Shown: piece after piece, positions 51,324 through 59,870 of the stretch
Numbering within the stretch: position 1 is the stretch's first letter
Layout: each line of letters begins with the position of its first letter
NCBI RefSeq assembly: GCF_000162575.1
Contig: NZ_CM000776.2
Location: 624,950 to 688,949, forward strand
DNA from: Helicobacter canadensis MIT 98-5491
GTDB lineage: Bacteria; Campylobacterota; Campylobacteria; Campylobacterales; Helicobacteraceae
Direction of reading: 5' to 3'
DNA: 64,000 nt
Notes under the pieces: generated by a model
Seen by the model: only the letters and a program-made list of their open reading frames with translations
Told to the model about the DNA's origin: nothing
The model's database searches: none
Made by a program: the position numbers and the translations under genes

Positions 51324-53200
51324 TGTGTCGCATAGTTGGTGGGTTTGAGATTGAGGAGAATGGCTTAAAAAATAATATAGAAAAAATGAGGGACACTATG
51401 ATTAATGGTGGTCCTGATGATTGTGGAATAATCATTAAAGATGAAATTGTTTTGGCTCACCGCAGACTTTCTATTATTGATTTGAGTTGTTATTCTCATC
51501 AGCCTTTTTGTGATGATCGGTATATTTTAGTTTTTAATGGAGAGATTTATAATTATAAAGAAGTAGCAAAAACACTTCAAAACAAGGGTGTTAATTGTGT
51601 AGCTAGGAGTGATACAGAGGTGTTGCTATCTAGTTTTAGACATTGGGGTGCAACTTGCGTAGAGTATTTTGAGGGTATGTTTGCCTTTGTTATTTATGAT
51701 TCTTTAGAGAGGAAACTTTATCTTTTTCGCGATAGATTTGGGGTTAAGCCACTTTATTATTACTATGATTCCCATTGCTTTTTGTTTGCCTCTGAGTTAA
51801 AGGCGTTAATGGCTTATCCAAAATTGCAAAAAAAGATTGATGAAGTCGCCCTAAGCTATTTTTTGGAGTTAGGATATATTCCTGCCCCTTTTAGTATTTT
51901 GAAAAATGCTTATAAGCTGGAGCAAGGGCATTATTTGCAAATAGATTTAGAAAATATCAAGAAGCAAGGTTTAGAGAAAGCTATCAAAAAAGTGCGATAT
52001 TATGATGTTAAATCTTATTATAGAATAAATAATTGTTTTGATTCTGTTTGTTTTCAAGAAAAGTTGCACAGAAGTGTATCCTTAAGAATGGTTAGTGATG
52101 TGAATGTGGGAGTGTGCCTAAGTGGTGGCGTTGATTCAAGTCTTGTGTGTGCGGTGTTAAAAGAATCGGGATATGATTTTGAGACTTTTTCTATTTCGTT
52201 TATGGAATCTAGTTTTAATGAAGGAAATTATGCAAAAAAAATAGCTAATATCTTGGGGGTTAAAAATCATCAATTTCTTTGTAGCTTAGAAGAAGCACAA
52301 AATATTATTCCAAGTCTCCCATGGATTTATGATGAGCCCTTTGGTGATTCTTCTGCAATTCCAACTTTGCTTTTAGTGCAAAATATTAAAAAGACACATA
52401 AAGTTGCTTTAAGTGCAGATGGTGGTGATGAACTTGGATTGGGTTATGACAGATATTTTTGGGCTTTTTATCGTTATAGAAAATATCAAAAATATAAAAA
52501 TTTAAGTTTTTTATTAAAGATATTGAATCCTGAAATTATGGTGAAACTTTTGCAACAATGCGGTTTAAAAGTTGGTATAGATAAATTTTTGCGTATTAAA
52601 GGGCAATTGGATTCTAAAAGTTTCTTGGAGCATTATTTGGTGGAAATCACACATTTAAGGAGAGAAGGCTTGAGAGCCAATGGGTTGCCAATTTTAAATA
52701 AATGGCAGATTTTTGATAGTGATGGATTGGATTATTTTAAACAGATGAGTTATTTTGATTTGCAAAATTACTTAAGTGAAGATATTTTGACTAAAACTGA
52801 TAGAGCAAGTATGAATGTTGGTTTGGAAATGAGAGAACCACTTTTAGGAAAGGAATTGGTAGAATTTATGGTTTCTTTAAATCCTCTAGAAAATTTAATA
52901 AAACAAGAGGATGGACAAGTTATTTCTGGGAAGAGAATTTTTAAAAAATATTTAGAGAGATTTTTGCCTAGAGAGCTTATTTATCGACCTAAAATGGGAT
53001 TTGGGATTCCATTGGAGCAGTGGATGCGTGGAAACCTTAGGCATCTATTAGATGAAATATTGCCTTATGCGCATGGGTATTTAGATGGACGATTTTTAGA
53101 GAAATTAATTGGTGATTTTGATCGTGGAGAACGCGTTGATTTTGCTAAAATTTGGTATATTTATATATTTTGTGCTTGGAGGAAAGAATGGAATATTTGA
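51323..53200 (+). CDS. AsnB-type glutamine-dependent amidotransferase 1
   Basis: A 625-residue class II glutamine amidotransferase/asparagine-synthetase-like protein. The N-terminal glutaminase has the Cys2 nucleophile (MCRIVGG), HRRLSIIDLS, FNGEIYNYKE and SDTEVLL; the usual RGPD is GGPDD here. The synthetase domain has the ATP loop SGGVDSS (from Ser267) and SADGGDEL. In glycan clusters such enzymes amidate uronic acids or convert acyl-amino groups. It is one of three in the locus, each beginning with Met-Cys. It overlaps the following gene by 13 bases. Confidence 0.88.
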   Translation: MCRIVGGFEIEENGLKNNIEKMRDTMINGGPDDCGIIIKDEIVLAHRRLSIIDLSCYSHQPFCDDRYILVFNGEIYNYKEVAKTLQNKGVNCVARSDTEVLLSSFRHWGATCVEYFEGMFAFVIYDSLERKLYLFRDRFGVKPLYYYYDSHCFLFASELKALMAYPKLQKKIDEVALSYFLELGYIPAPFSILKNAYKLEQGHYLQIDLENIKKQGLEKAIKKVRYYDVKSYYRINNCFDSVCFQEKLHRSVSLRMVSDVNVGVCLSGGVDSSLVCAVLKESGYDFETFSISFMESSFNEGNYAKKIANILGVKNHQFLCSLEEAQNIIPSLPWIYDEPFGDSSAIPTLLLVQNIKKTHKVALSADGGDELGLGYDRYFWAFYRYRKYQKYKNLSFLLKILNPEIMVKLLQQCGLKVGIDKFLRIKGQLDSKSFLEHYLVEITHLRREGLRANGLPILNKWQIFDSDGLDYFKQMSYFDLQNYLSEDILTKTDRASMNVGLEMREPLLGKELVEFMVSLNPLENLIKQEDGQVISGKRIFKKYLERFLPRELIYRPKMGFGIPLEQWMRGNLRHLLDEILPYAHGYLDGRFLEKLIGDFDRGERVDFAKIWYIYIFCAWRKEWNI

Positions 53201-54762
53201 GTAAATATGAAAAGATTCAATTACAAGAGTATTGTTATATTTATCCAAATGGGGGTTGTGCAGAAAGACTCTTAAAGATTCTAAGAGAGATTTATAGAGA
53301 AGTTCAATTTGTAGGTATAGATGATAAAGAGGAAGCAAGTAGTCTTGAAAGATATGCAAAGGAGATAAGACAAAGTGAAAAATATGTTTTGCTAATGGGT
53401 GGAGATGTTTATGAAGAATTGGAAGAAAAATGTCGCAAGGCTGGAATTCAAAGATTGATTGATGGTAGGGAATTTGTAGCCTATCTTTTGTGCAAGAATA
53501 TTTTAGAATTGTCAGTGGGGGGGGGGGCTAAATTTGAGCTATTAGATAATAGAATCTTGCATATTTATGAAGATGAGTGGATTAAGCATTATTATTACTT
53601 TTATGATCTTTTTACTTATTATTGTTCTAAAATTGCTTTAGAAGAATTGAGGCAATGTGTCTTGCAGTATTGTCAAGTAACACAAAATAATTTAGAAAAA
53701 AGTGGCTATTCTCTTGAGTTGCAAAAAGGGATTATGTTTGATTTTGCTCCTCATACTTTTGAAATCACCTCCTTTATTTTAGATGATGTAAAAGTTGCTT
53801 GGTATTTTGGGAGTATGGAATATTATTCAAAATATAAAGATAAAGTGGCAAAGCAATCAGTCTTGATTGCGCCTTGGGTGATCGCGGATTATTTTATTAA
53901 TTATGAGGTTACTTTGAGGCTCTCAGGTGGAATGCCATCTTTAAATCAAGCAAGGCGGAAAGTGGTTGGTATTGGGCATTCTTTGGCGGAGGCATTTGCT
54001 CTTGCACCAAGAAATATTAAAGAGAAAAATTTAAGGCAATATGTTTATTATTATTTCTCTCCCTTTAGTCATTACTGCGCTATGGATAGGGAATCATATA
54101 ATGCTTTTATGAAAATTTTTAAAGAGAATTCATTGGAGATTGAAGTTTGCAAAAGTGGTTCTCCAAGATTGGATCATAAAATTCAGCTTCAAAGTCCTCC
54201 TCGATCTCTAGTTAAGCAATTTTTGTTTATTCCAAGATTAATGAAAGCAGAAGAGTTAAAAGAAGCTATTTTGTTTTTATTAAATAACAATAAAAAAGTA
54301 ATGTTTCGCCCACATCCAGCTTTGAGGAATTATGTGGAATATATGGAAAGTGGAGATCCTTACAAGATTTTAGATGAATTTAAAGAATATTCTAATTTTT
54401 CTTTTGATTTGAGTGAAAATTTAAGCTATGAATTGCTTATGGAAAGTATTGTTATTGCTGACAATTCTTCCGTTTCCTATAGCACTCCACTTAGCGTTTG
54501 TAAGCCCGTTATTTTATATGCTTTACCTAAAAAGGAATTTGATTTAAGAATTGAAAATTTTGGTGTATCATTTACTAATCCAAAATTGCATAGAGTAGCA
54601 TTAGATTTAGAAACTTTCAAAAAAGTAGCTTTGCAGTTGGAATTAGATTTAAAAACCAAAGGCAAGCAAATTTTAGAGGAATTGAAGCAGTATCAAAAGG
54701 AAGAAGTTTATCATTTAGGAGAATCTTCAAAATGGATTGCTAGTTTTTTAGAGAATCTTTAA
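53188..54762 (+). CDS. YIYP/TagF-like transferase D, phase-variable by G11, ON
   Basis: A 524-residue protein, the clearest member of the family. It opens near residue 14 with QEYCYIYPNGGCAERLL, and its C-half has MFRPHPALRNYVE and IADNSSVSYSTPLSVCKPVILYA, the two hallmark regions of CDP-glycerol:glycerophosphate transferases (TagF/TagB). The C-terminal YHLGESSKWIASFL matches the other members. The G11 tract (53517-53527) gives SVGGGAKFE at residues 110-114, and the frame is open. I start at ATG 53188 after GGAGG; the asparagine-synthetase gene ends 13 bases inside. It probably transfers a polyol-phosphate or sugar-phosphate. Confidence 0.77.
   Translation: MEYLSKYEKIQLQEYCYIYPNGGCAERLLKILREIYREVQFVGIDDKEEASSLERYAKEIRQSEKYVLLMGGDVYEELEEKCRKAGIQRLIDGREFVAYLLCKNILELSVGGGAKFELLDNRILHIYEDEWIKHYYYFYDLFTYYCSKIALEELRQCVLQYCQVTQNNLEKSGYSLELQKGIMFDFAPHTFEITSFILDDVKVAWYFGSMEYYSKYKDKVAKQSVLIAPWVIADYFINYEVTLRLSGGMPSLNQARRKVVGIGHSLAEAFALAPRNIKEKNLRQYVYYYFSPFSHYCAMDRESYNAFMKIFKENSLEIEVCKSGSPRLDHKIQLQSPPRSLVKQFLFIPRLMKAEELKEAILFLLNNNKKVMFRPHPALRNYVEYMESGDPYKILDEFKEYSNFSFDLSENLSYELLMESIVIADNSSVSYSTPLSVCKPVILYALPKKEFDLRIENFGVSFTNPKLHRVALDLETFKKVALQLELDLKTKGKQILEELKQYQKEEVYHLGESSKWIASFLENL
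53517..53527 (+). repeat. Poly-G tract G11
   Basis: Eleven G in the first quarter of transferase D; in frame. Confidence 0.95.
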
Positions 54763-54785
54763 AAGAAGCTTAAAGTCTATTTTGA

Positions 54786-54791
54786 TAGAAT
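54786..54791 (+). promoter_or_regulatory. Candidate -10 box for the internal GT4 gene
   Basis: TAGAAT in a TTTTGATAGAATTT context lies 28 bases upstream of the GT4 ATG, in one of the few real gaps of the locus. It may give the following genes an internal vegetative promoter. Confidence 0.35.
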
Positions 54792-54818
54792 TTAAGTATT
54801 TATTAAAGAAGGCTAGTA

Positions 54819-55925
54819 ATGAATGTTGTCTTTGTGATTGATGTGATGCGTCAAGGAGGTGGTGCTCAAAAGGTGCTTTCAATCCTGCTTCCCATCTTGC
54901 AAAAAAATCAATTTGAAGTCGAATTGATTGTTTTAAAAAAAACTGATCAATTATTAGAGATTCCAGAAGTTAAAACCCATTATTTATTAGAACAAGAAAC
55001 GCAAGGGTTGATGGTTAATGCTTTTTTAATACTTGATAGAATCTCGCAAATAGCAGAAAAAGCAGATATTATTTGTTCTTTTATGGATTTTATAACGAGT
55101 TATTTTGTGGCAATGAGTGCAAAAATATTGAATAAGCCTTATTGTATTTTTGTGCGTTGTGAGCCTTCTTTTGTGGCAAAAACATTTCCCCAATCAAAAA
55201 TTAATGAGAAACTTTATTCTTTATGTATGCAGAATGCAGTTAGAGTGATTTGTAATTCTAAAAGTTCCAGTCAAGACATTATAGAAAATTTTGGTGTTGC
55301 AAAGCAAAAAATAGGTATTTTATATAATCCTATTGATTTTAAGGGAATTGAAGCTATGGCAAGTGTTGGCGAGAAATTCAAGAGAGAGAATAATGAGATC
55401 ATTTGTGTAAGCATAGGAAGATTGCACCAGCAAAAAAACTATCAAATTTTACTTGAGGCTTGTAAGGTATTGCAAGAACGCAAGATAAATATTCGTTTTT
55501 TTGTGTTTGGAGAGGGTGAATTAAGAGAAGAATTGGAAGCTAAAAAACAAAAATATAAATTGAAAAATATTGAATTTTTAGGTTACCAAACCAATATGTA
55601 TGGATTTTTAAAGACGGCTGATATTTTTGTGCATTTATCGATTACTGAAGGGTTTCCTAATGCGGTTTTGGAGGCGGCAAGTGTTTCAAAACCACTTGTG
55701 TTGTCTAATATCAAGCCGCATAAAGAAATTTTTAAAAAAAATGCATTATTCTTTGATACTAATGATGTGAATGGATTGTGTGATTGTATAGAGATATTAC
55801 AAGATGAACAAAAAAGGAAAGACTTTGCAAGACTTGCTAGAGCTTGTGTGGAGAATTTTTCATATGAGCATTTTGAATTGCAGTTATTAAAGGAATTTCA
55901 ACAAATAAAAACTTGTTGTTTATAA
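54819..55925 (+). CDS. GT4-family glycosyltransferase
   Basis: A 368-residue retaining GT-B enzyme. N-half: MNVVFVIDVMRQGGGAQKVL, the usual glycine-rich acceptor loop, and ILNKPYCIFVRCEP. C-half: ICVSIGRLHQQKNYQILLEA (about residue 203), FFVFGEGELREELE, IEFLGYQTNMYGFLKTADIFVHLS and the EX7E motif EGFPNAVLEAASVSKPLVL (about 275-285). Soluble or peripheral at the inner membrane. A 56-base gap precedes and an 80-base gap follows it, so it is more separated than most genes here. Confidence 0.88.
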   Translation: MNVVFVIDVMRQGGGAQKVLSILLPILQKNQFEVELIVLKKTDQLLEIPEVKTHYLLEQETQGLMVNAFLILDRISQIAEKADIICSFMDFITSYFVAMSAKILNKPYCIFVRCEPSFVAKTFPQSKINEKLYSLCMQNAVRVICNSKSSSQDIIENFGVAKQKIGILYNPIDFKGIEAMASVGEKFKRENNEIICVSIGRLHQQKNYQILLEACKVLQERKINIRFFVFGEGELREELEAKKQKYKLKNIEFLGYQTNMYGFLKTADIFVHLSITEGFPNAVLEAASVSKPLVLSNIKPHKEIFKKNALFFDTNDVNGLCDCIEILQDEQKRKDFARLARACVENFSYEHFELQLLKEFQQIKTCCL

Positions 55926-55938
55926 ATAGATAGAATTT

Positions 55939-55946
55939 GCCGATAT
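55939..55946 (+). promoter_or_regulatory. Possible sigma-28 -10 element before AsnB2
   Basis: GCCGATAT with upstream TAGAATTT resembles the FliA -10 element found at 23088. The -35 region is poor (TAAA lies 12 rather than 15 bases upstream), so this is only a candidate for a second FliA-dependent start in the locus. Confidence 0.35.
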
Positions 55947-56005
55947 AGCAAAATAAAAATATTGAAAATTAGGATAGTGGCAAAGCAAATGTATAGAGAA
56001 TATCA

Positions 56006-57751
56006 ATGTGTGCGATAGTTGGAATTTATGGGGAAAGCAATATTGCTTCACTAGAATCAATATTAAGTTTAATGCAAAAAAGAGGTCCTGATGGCAGCTA
56101 TTTATTTTTTGAAGAAAATTTTGTCGCAGGAATGAATCGACTAAGCATTAATGATTTGTATTTTGGAGAACAACCTTTTGTGAATATCGATTCTTCAATT
56201 GTAGTGCTTTTTAATGGTGAAATTTATAATTATAGAGAATTAAAAAAGGGGTTAGAGCAAAAAGGGTATATTTTCAAAGGGCATTGCGATGGGGAGATTC
56301 TGCCTTTTATGTATGAAGAATATGGAGTAGAATGTTTTAGCTTTCTTGATGGAATGTTTGGGATAATGGTGTATGATAAAAGGCGTGGCAAGATTATTTT
56401 AACGCGCGATGGTGTTGGTGAAAAGCCGCTTTATTATGCAAAGTGCGGCAGAAAGTTTGCATTTTCCACGCTTATAAAACCTTTGAAAGAATATTTTGGA
56501 AGTTTCTCGCTGAATCCTCAAGCTCTATGGGATTTTTTTACTTTTGGCTTCATCCCAGAACCGCAAAGTATTTACAATGAAGTAAAAGCATTGAAAAAAG
56601 GACATTATTTGGTCTTTGATTGTCAAAGTTTGGAATATAATGAGTTTGAATTTTGGCAAAAAACCTTGCAACGATTTTCGCCTATTCGCCAAGATCAAAA
56701 TGTAGATTTAGTGGGCATAACAAAAGAGATTGTTACTAAGAGTATTCAAGGGAGATTAATGAGTGATGTTCCTATTGGAGCATTTTTGAGCGGTGGGCTT
56801 GATAGTAGTATTGTAGCAACTTTAGCACAGCAATCATTGGGTAATTTGACAACTTTTAATATTGCTTTTTTGGATAATTATGATCCTTATTGTGGGTTTG
56901 CTGATGAAAGTGAATTTGCTATGCTTGTTGCCAAAAATATTAATTCTCAACACTTTACACTTAAAGTGAATGCAAAAAATTATCAAAACTTCCTAAAATC
57001 ATTTATTCAAGATATTGATCAGCCCTTTGGTGCAATTTCTGGCATTGGTGTTAAGATGATTGCAAGAAAAGCGAGAGAATTGGGAATTAAAGTCTTATTG
57101 AGTGGTGATGGAGCAGATGAGTATTTTGGCGGCTATACTTGGTATCCAAAACTAGCCTTCAATGATCCAAAATTTATCACAAAAGAAAAACCAAAAGGTT
57201 GGCATTATTATGCTTTTGAAAGCGAGAAAAAAGAATTTTTAAATTTGGATTTTTTTGGAGACTTGGATTCTAGGGGTTATTTTCCTAGGGGTGATTCTAG
57301 CCCCATTGCTTTTATTGACTTTGATAGAGAATTTTATTTGCCTAATGAAATGATGACAAAACTTGATAGAATGTGTATGAGTGAAAGTATAGAGGGTAGG
57401 GCAATTTTTGTTTCTCCTAGTATTGCCAGTTTTACTCAACAGCTTGACTATGAAACACTTTTGAGAAATGGGGAGAAATGGCTACTTAAAGAGGCTTTTA
57501 AAAGTATTTTGCCACAAGAAATTTTGCAAAGAGAGAAGCATGGCTTTAATGTGCCTATTGATTATTGGATAAAGAATGATTGGTTTAATCTTTTAAGAGA
57601 GATTTTAAGCAAGGATAGCGCACTTTTTCATTATGGAATCATTAGGGAAGATTCTTGTGAGAAGTTTATAAAAATACTCTACAGCAATGAGAGAAGGGTA
57701 GGAAATGTCGGTTTTTATTTGATTGTGCTTGGAATGTGGTTGGAGATTTAA
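56006..57751 (+). CDS. AsnB-type glutamine-dependent amidotransferase 2
   Basis: A 581-residue protein: Cys2 nucleophile (MCAIVGIYGES), QKRGPDGSYLFF with the RGPD motif intact, FNGEIYNYRE, LTRDGVGEKPLYYA, then the ATP loop SGGLDSS (from Ser262) and LLSGDGADEYFGGY. C-terminal EKHGFNVPIDYWI is typical of AsnB. It is distinct from the other two copies. The start is the ATG that gives Met-Cys; no strong ribosome site is visible. It lies 80 bases after the GT4 gene and 3 bases before another glycosyltransferase. Confidence 0.88.
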   Translation: MCAIVGIYGESNIASLESILSLMQKRGPDGSYLFFEENFVAGMNRLSINDLYFGEQPFVNIDSSIVVLFNGEIYNYRELKKGLEQKGYIFKGHCDGEILPFMYEEYGVECFSFLDGMFGIMVYDKRRGKIILTRDGVGEKPLYYAKCGRKFAFSTLIKPLKEYFGSFSLNPQALWDFFTFGFIPEPQSIYNEVKALKKGHYLVFDCQSLEYNEFEFWQKTLQRFSPIRQDQNVDLVGITKEIVTKSIQGRLMSDVPIGAFLSGGLDSSIVATLAQQSLGNLTTFNIAFLDNYDPYCGFADESEFAMLVAKNINSQHFTLKVNAKNYQNFLKSFIQDIDQPFGAISGIGVKMIARKARELGIKVLLSGDGADEYFGGYTWYPKLAFNDPKFITKEKPKGWHYYAFESEKKEFLNLDFFGDLDSRGYFPRGDSSPIAFIDFDREFYLPNEMMTKLDRMCMSESIEGRAIFVSPSIASFTQQLDYETLLRNGEKWLLKEAFKSILPQEILQREKHGFNVPIDYWIKNDWFNLLREILSKDSALFHYGIIREDSCEKFIKILYSNERRVGNVGFYLIVLGMWLEI

Positions 57752-57754
57752 AAA

Positions 57755-58864
57755 ATGAAAAAAGTAAGGGAGAATATTTTAATTTTAGCAGATTTAAGTA
57801 GTCCATTAATGAAGCCAAGAATTATGATGTTAAAAGATCTACCTTATGATAAATATATTTTACATAATGCCAATAACATAAGACTTGATGAGGCTACTTT
57901 ATCTGATTATACTGGATTTAATGTTCTCCAACACCCTAGAATAATATCGCTTAGAATGCGTTATTTATATAGTTTTTTTTATACATTGTTTTTGCTTTTG
58001 AGATTAAAGCCTAAACTTATTGTTGTTCATTGGGCAAGTCGATTATATCAGAATTTGCTCTTAGCATTATGGGGAAAACGCGTGATAGTGCATACAATGG
58101 GAGGAGATATTAATAAAGAAGAAGATTGCTATGGGAAAAAGAAATTTTTTACTGGAATTTTATTGAAAAATGCAAGGATTATTACAGGAAAAACATATGT
58201 TATGAAAGAAATTTCTATGAGCAGTTTTCCTTTTTTAAATCAAGATAAAATAAAAATTTTAAGTTGGGGTGTTGAGGATAGATTCTTTGAGAAGTTAGAC
58301 TCAAGTCAAAAAAAGAGTGAAAAAATGCGATTGTTAGGTAAGAATTATCAAAATGTATTTTTTTCGATTCGGACTTTTAAGAGAATTCACTTTCAAAAAG
58401 AAATTATCAAAGTATTTTTAGAAAATTACAAAAATGATAATGATACTTGTTTAATTGTAAGTTTATTGGCTCAAGAAAAAAAATATTATGATGAATGTGA
58501 TAGAGAAATTAACTTCAAAGAGAATAGTAATATTATTTTTGTTGAGATTAATCATAAAGATATGCACAAATATTTACAAATAAGTAATGCCATCATATCT
58601 TTGAAGTTATTTGATGGCATTTCGCAGTCCATTATGGAAGCATTATGTGCTGAAGTGTTTGTTATAGCAAGTGATATTAAAAATCACGCTATGATTTTGT
58701 CTCATCAAAAAAATGCTTATTTAATTAATGATTTTAGTGAATTAAGAGAGGCTTTTTTATATTGTTTGATGCATAAATTTAAAAAGATAGAATCGCCGAT
58801 GTTAAATGCCAATTCGCAAAAGCAGTATTATTTACAAATTTTAAAGGAGAATTTTGATGTATAA
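57755..58864 (+). CDS. GT4-like glycosyltransferase (divergent)
   Basis: A 369-residue GT-B protein. N-half: ENILILADLSSPLMKPRIMML and PKLIVVHWASRLYQN, then VIVHTMGGDINKEED with the HTMGGD acceptor-like loop. C-half: ILSWGVEDRFFEKL, VFFSIRTFKRIHFQKEI, KYLQISNAIISLKLFDGISQSIMEALCAEVFVIAS, where DGISQSIMEALC replaces the usual E-x7-E region. It overlaps the next methyltransferase gene by 8 bases. The fold is clear, the donor is not. Confidence 0.78.
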   Translation: MKKVRENILILADLSSPLMKPRIMMLKDLPYDKYILHNANNIRLDEATLSDYTGFNVLQHPRIISLRMRYLYSFFYTLFLLLRLKPKLIVVHWASRLYQNLLLALWGKRVIVHTMGGDINKEEDCYGKKKFFTGILLKNARIITGKTYVMKEISMSSFPFLNQDKIKILSWGVEDRFFEKLDSSQKKSEKMRLLGKNYQNVFFSIRTFKRIHFQKEIIKVFLENYKNDNDTCLIVSLLAQEKKYYDECDREINFKENSNIIFVEINHKDMHKYLQISNAIISLKLFDGISQSIMEALCAEVFVIASDIKNHAMILSHQKNAYLINDFSELREAFLYCLMHKFKKIESPMLNANSQKQYYLQILKENFDV

Positions 58865-59870
58865 GGGGCATTTGGAATTTTTGGTTTGTCCTAAATGCAA
58901 AGGGCAATTAGAGGTAGAAAATGCAAAGGGTAATGAAGAATTTATTTATGAAGGAAAATTGTTATGTAGAAAGTGTGGGGGGGGGTATGAGATTATTCAA
59001 GGAATTCCGCGATTTGTCCCACAAAATAATTATGCAGATAGTTTTGGTTTTGAATGGAATAAACATAAAAAGACGCAATATGATAGTCAAAGTGGAGTGG
59101 AATCAAGCAAAAAGAGGTTTTATGAAGAGACTCGTTGGGTTGTTAATAAGAATGGAGAACATTGCGTGATTTTGGAGGCTGGTTGTGGTAGTGGTCGTTT
59201 TACTCCTTATGCATTAGAAATTGCACAGAAAGATGGAGTTGTGATTAGTTTTGATTATTCAAGTGCGGTGGAGGCAAATGCTTTAAGTAATCCTCCAAGT
59301 AAAAACCTTTTGCTTATTCAGGCTAATATCTTTGAATTACCCATTAAAGAGGGTATAGTTGATAAATGCTTTTGCTTTGGAGTGTTGCAGCATACTCCAA
59401 GTGCCAAAAATGCGATTAAATCTTTAGTTGAGGTTTTGAAGCAAGGTGGGGAATTTGTCTGTGATCATTATCCTTTTAATAAAAATACTTGGTTTAATAC
59501 AAAATATTATTTTCGCCCAATTGCCAAGAGATTGCCTCATAAAATGCTATATAATTTTGGAAAAAAATATATCGATTTTATGTGGCCCGTTTTTAAATTC
59601 AATCGCAGAATGTTTTCACCAAAAAGAGCAAATCGTCTTAATTGGAGGTTGTTAATCCCAGATTATACTTCACAAGGATTAAGCGAAGAAAAACTAAAAG
59701 AATGGGCATATTTGGATTTTTTTGATATGCTTTCGCCTTGGTATGATAGACCCATAAGAATGAAAACATTGCATCGTTATTTGCAAGAAGCTGGGCTAAG
59801 TGAAGTGGAAACTAATTCTGGATATAATGGTTGGGAAGGCAGAGGAAAAAAGATAAGGAATAAACAATGA
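58857..59870 (+). CDS. Zinc-ribbon SAM methyltransferase, phase-variable by G9, ON
   Basis: A 337-residue protein. It has an N-terminal Trm112-like zinc ribbon (FLVCPKCKGQLE...LLCRKCGGGYEIIQGIPRF) and a class I methyltransferase domain with motif I LEAGCGSGRFTPYAL (about residue 105) and CFCFGVLQHTPSAKN. The G9 run (58977-58985) encodes the GGG that directly follows the second Cys pair. The frame is open; a slip would cut the protein at about 50 residues. The ATG at 58857 is preferred over the TTG before it. It overlaps the next gene by ATGA. Confidence 0.8.
   Translation: MYKGHLEFLVCPKCKGQLEVENAKGNEEFIYEGKLLCRKCGGGYEIIQGIPRFVPQNNYADSFGFEWNKHKKTQYDSQSGVESSKKRFYEETRWVVNKNGEHCVILEAGCGSGRFTPYALEIAQKDGVVISFDYSSAVEANALSNPPSKNLLLIQANIFELPIKEGIVDKCFCFGVLQHTPSAKNAIKSLVEVLKQGGEFVCDHYPFNKNTWFNTKYYFRPIAKRLPHKMLYNFGKKYIDFMWPVFKFNRRMFSPKRANRLNWRLLIPDYTSQGLSEEKLKEWAYLDFFDMLSPWYDRPIRMKTLHRYLQEAGLSEVETNSGYNGWEGRGKKIRNKQ
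58977..58985 (+). repeat. Poly-G tract G9
   Basis: Nine G immediately after the second CxxC of the zinc ribbon; the shortest of the ten tracts. Confidence 0.9.
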
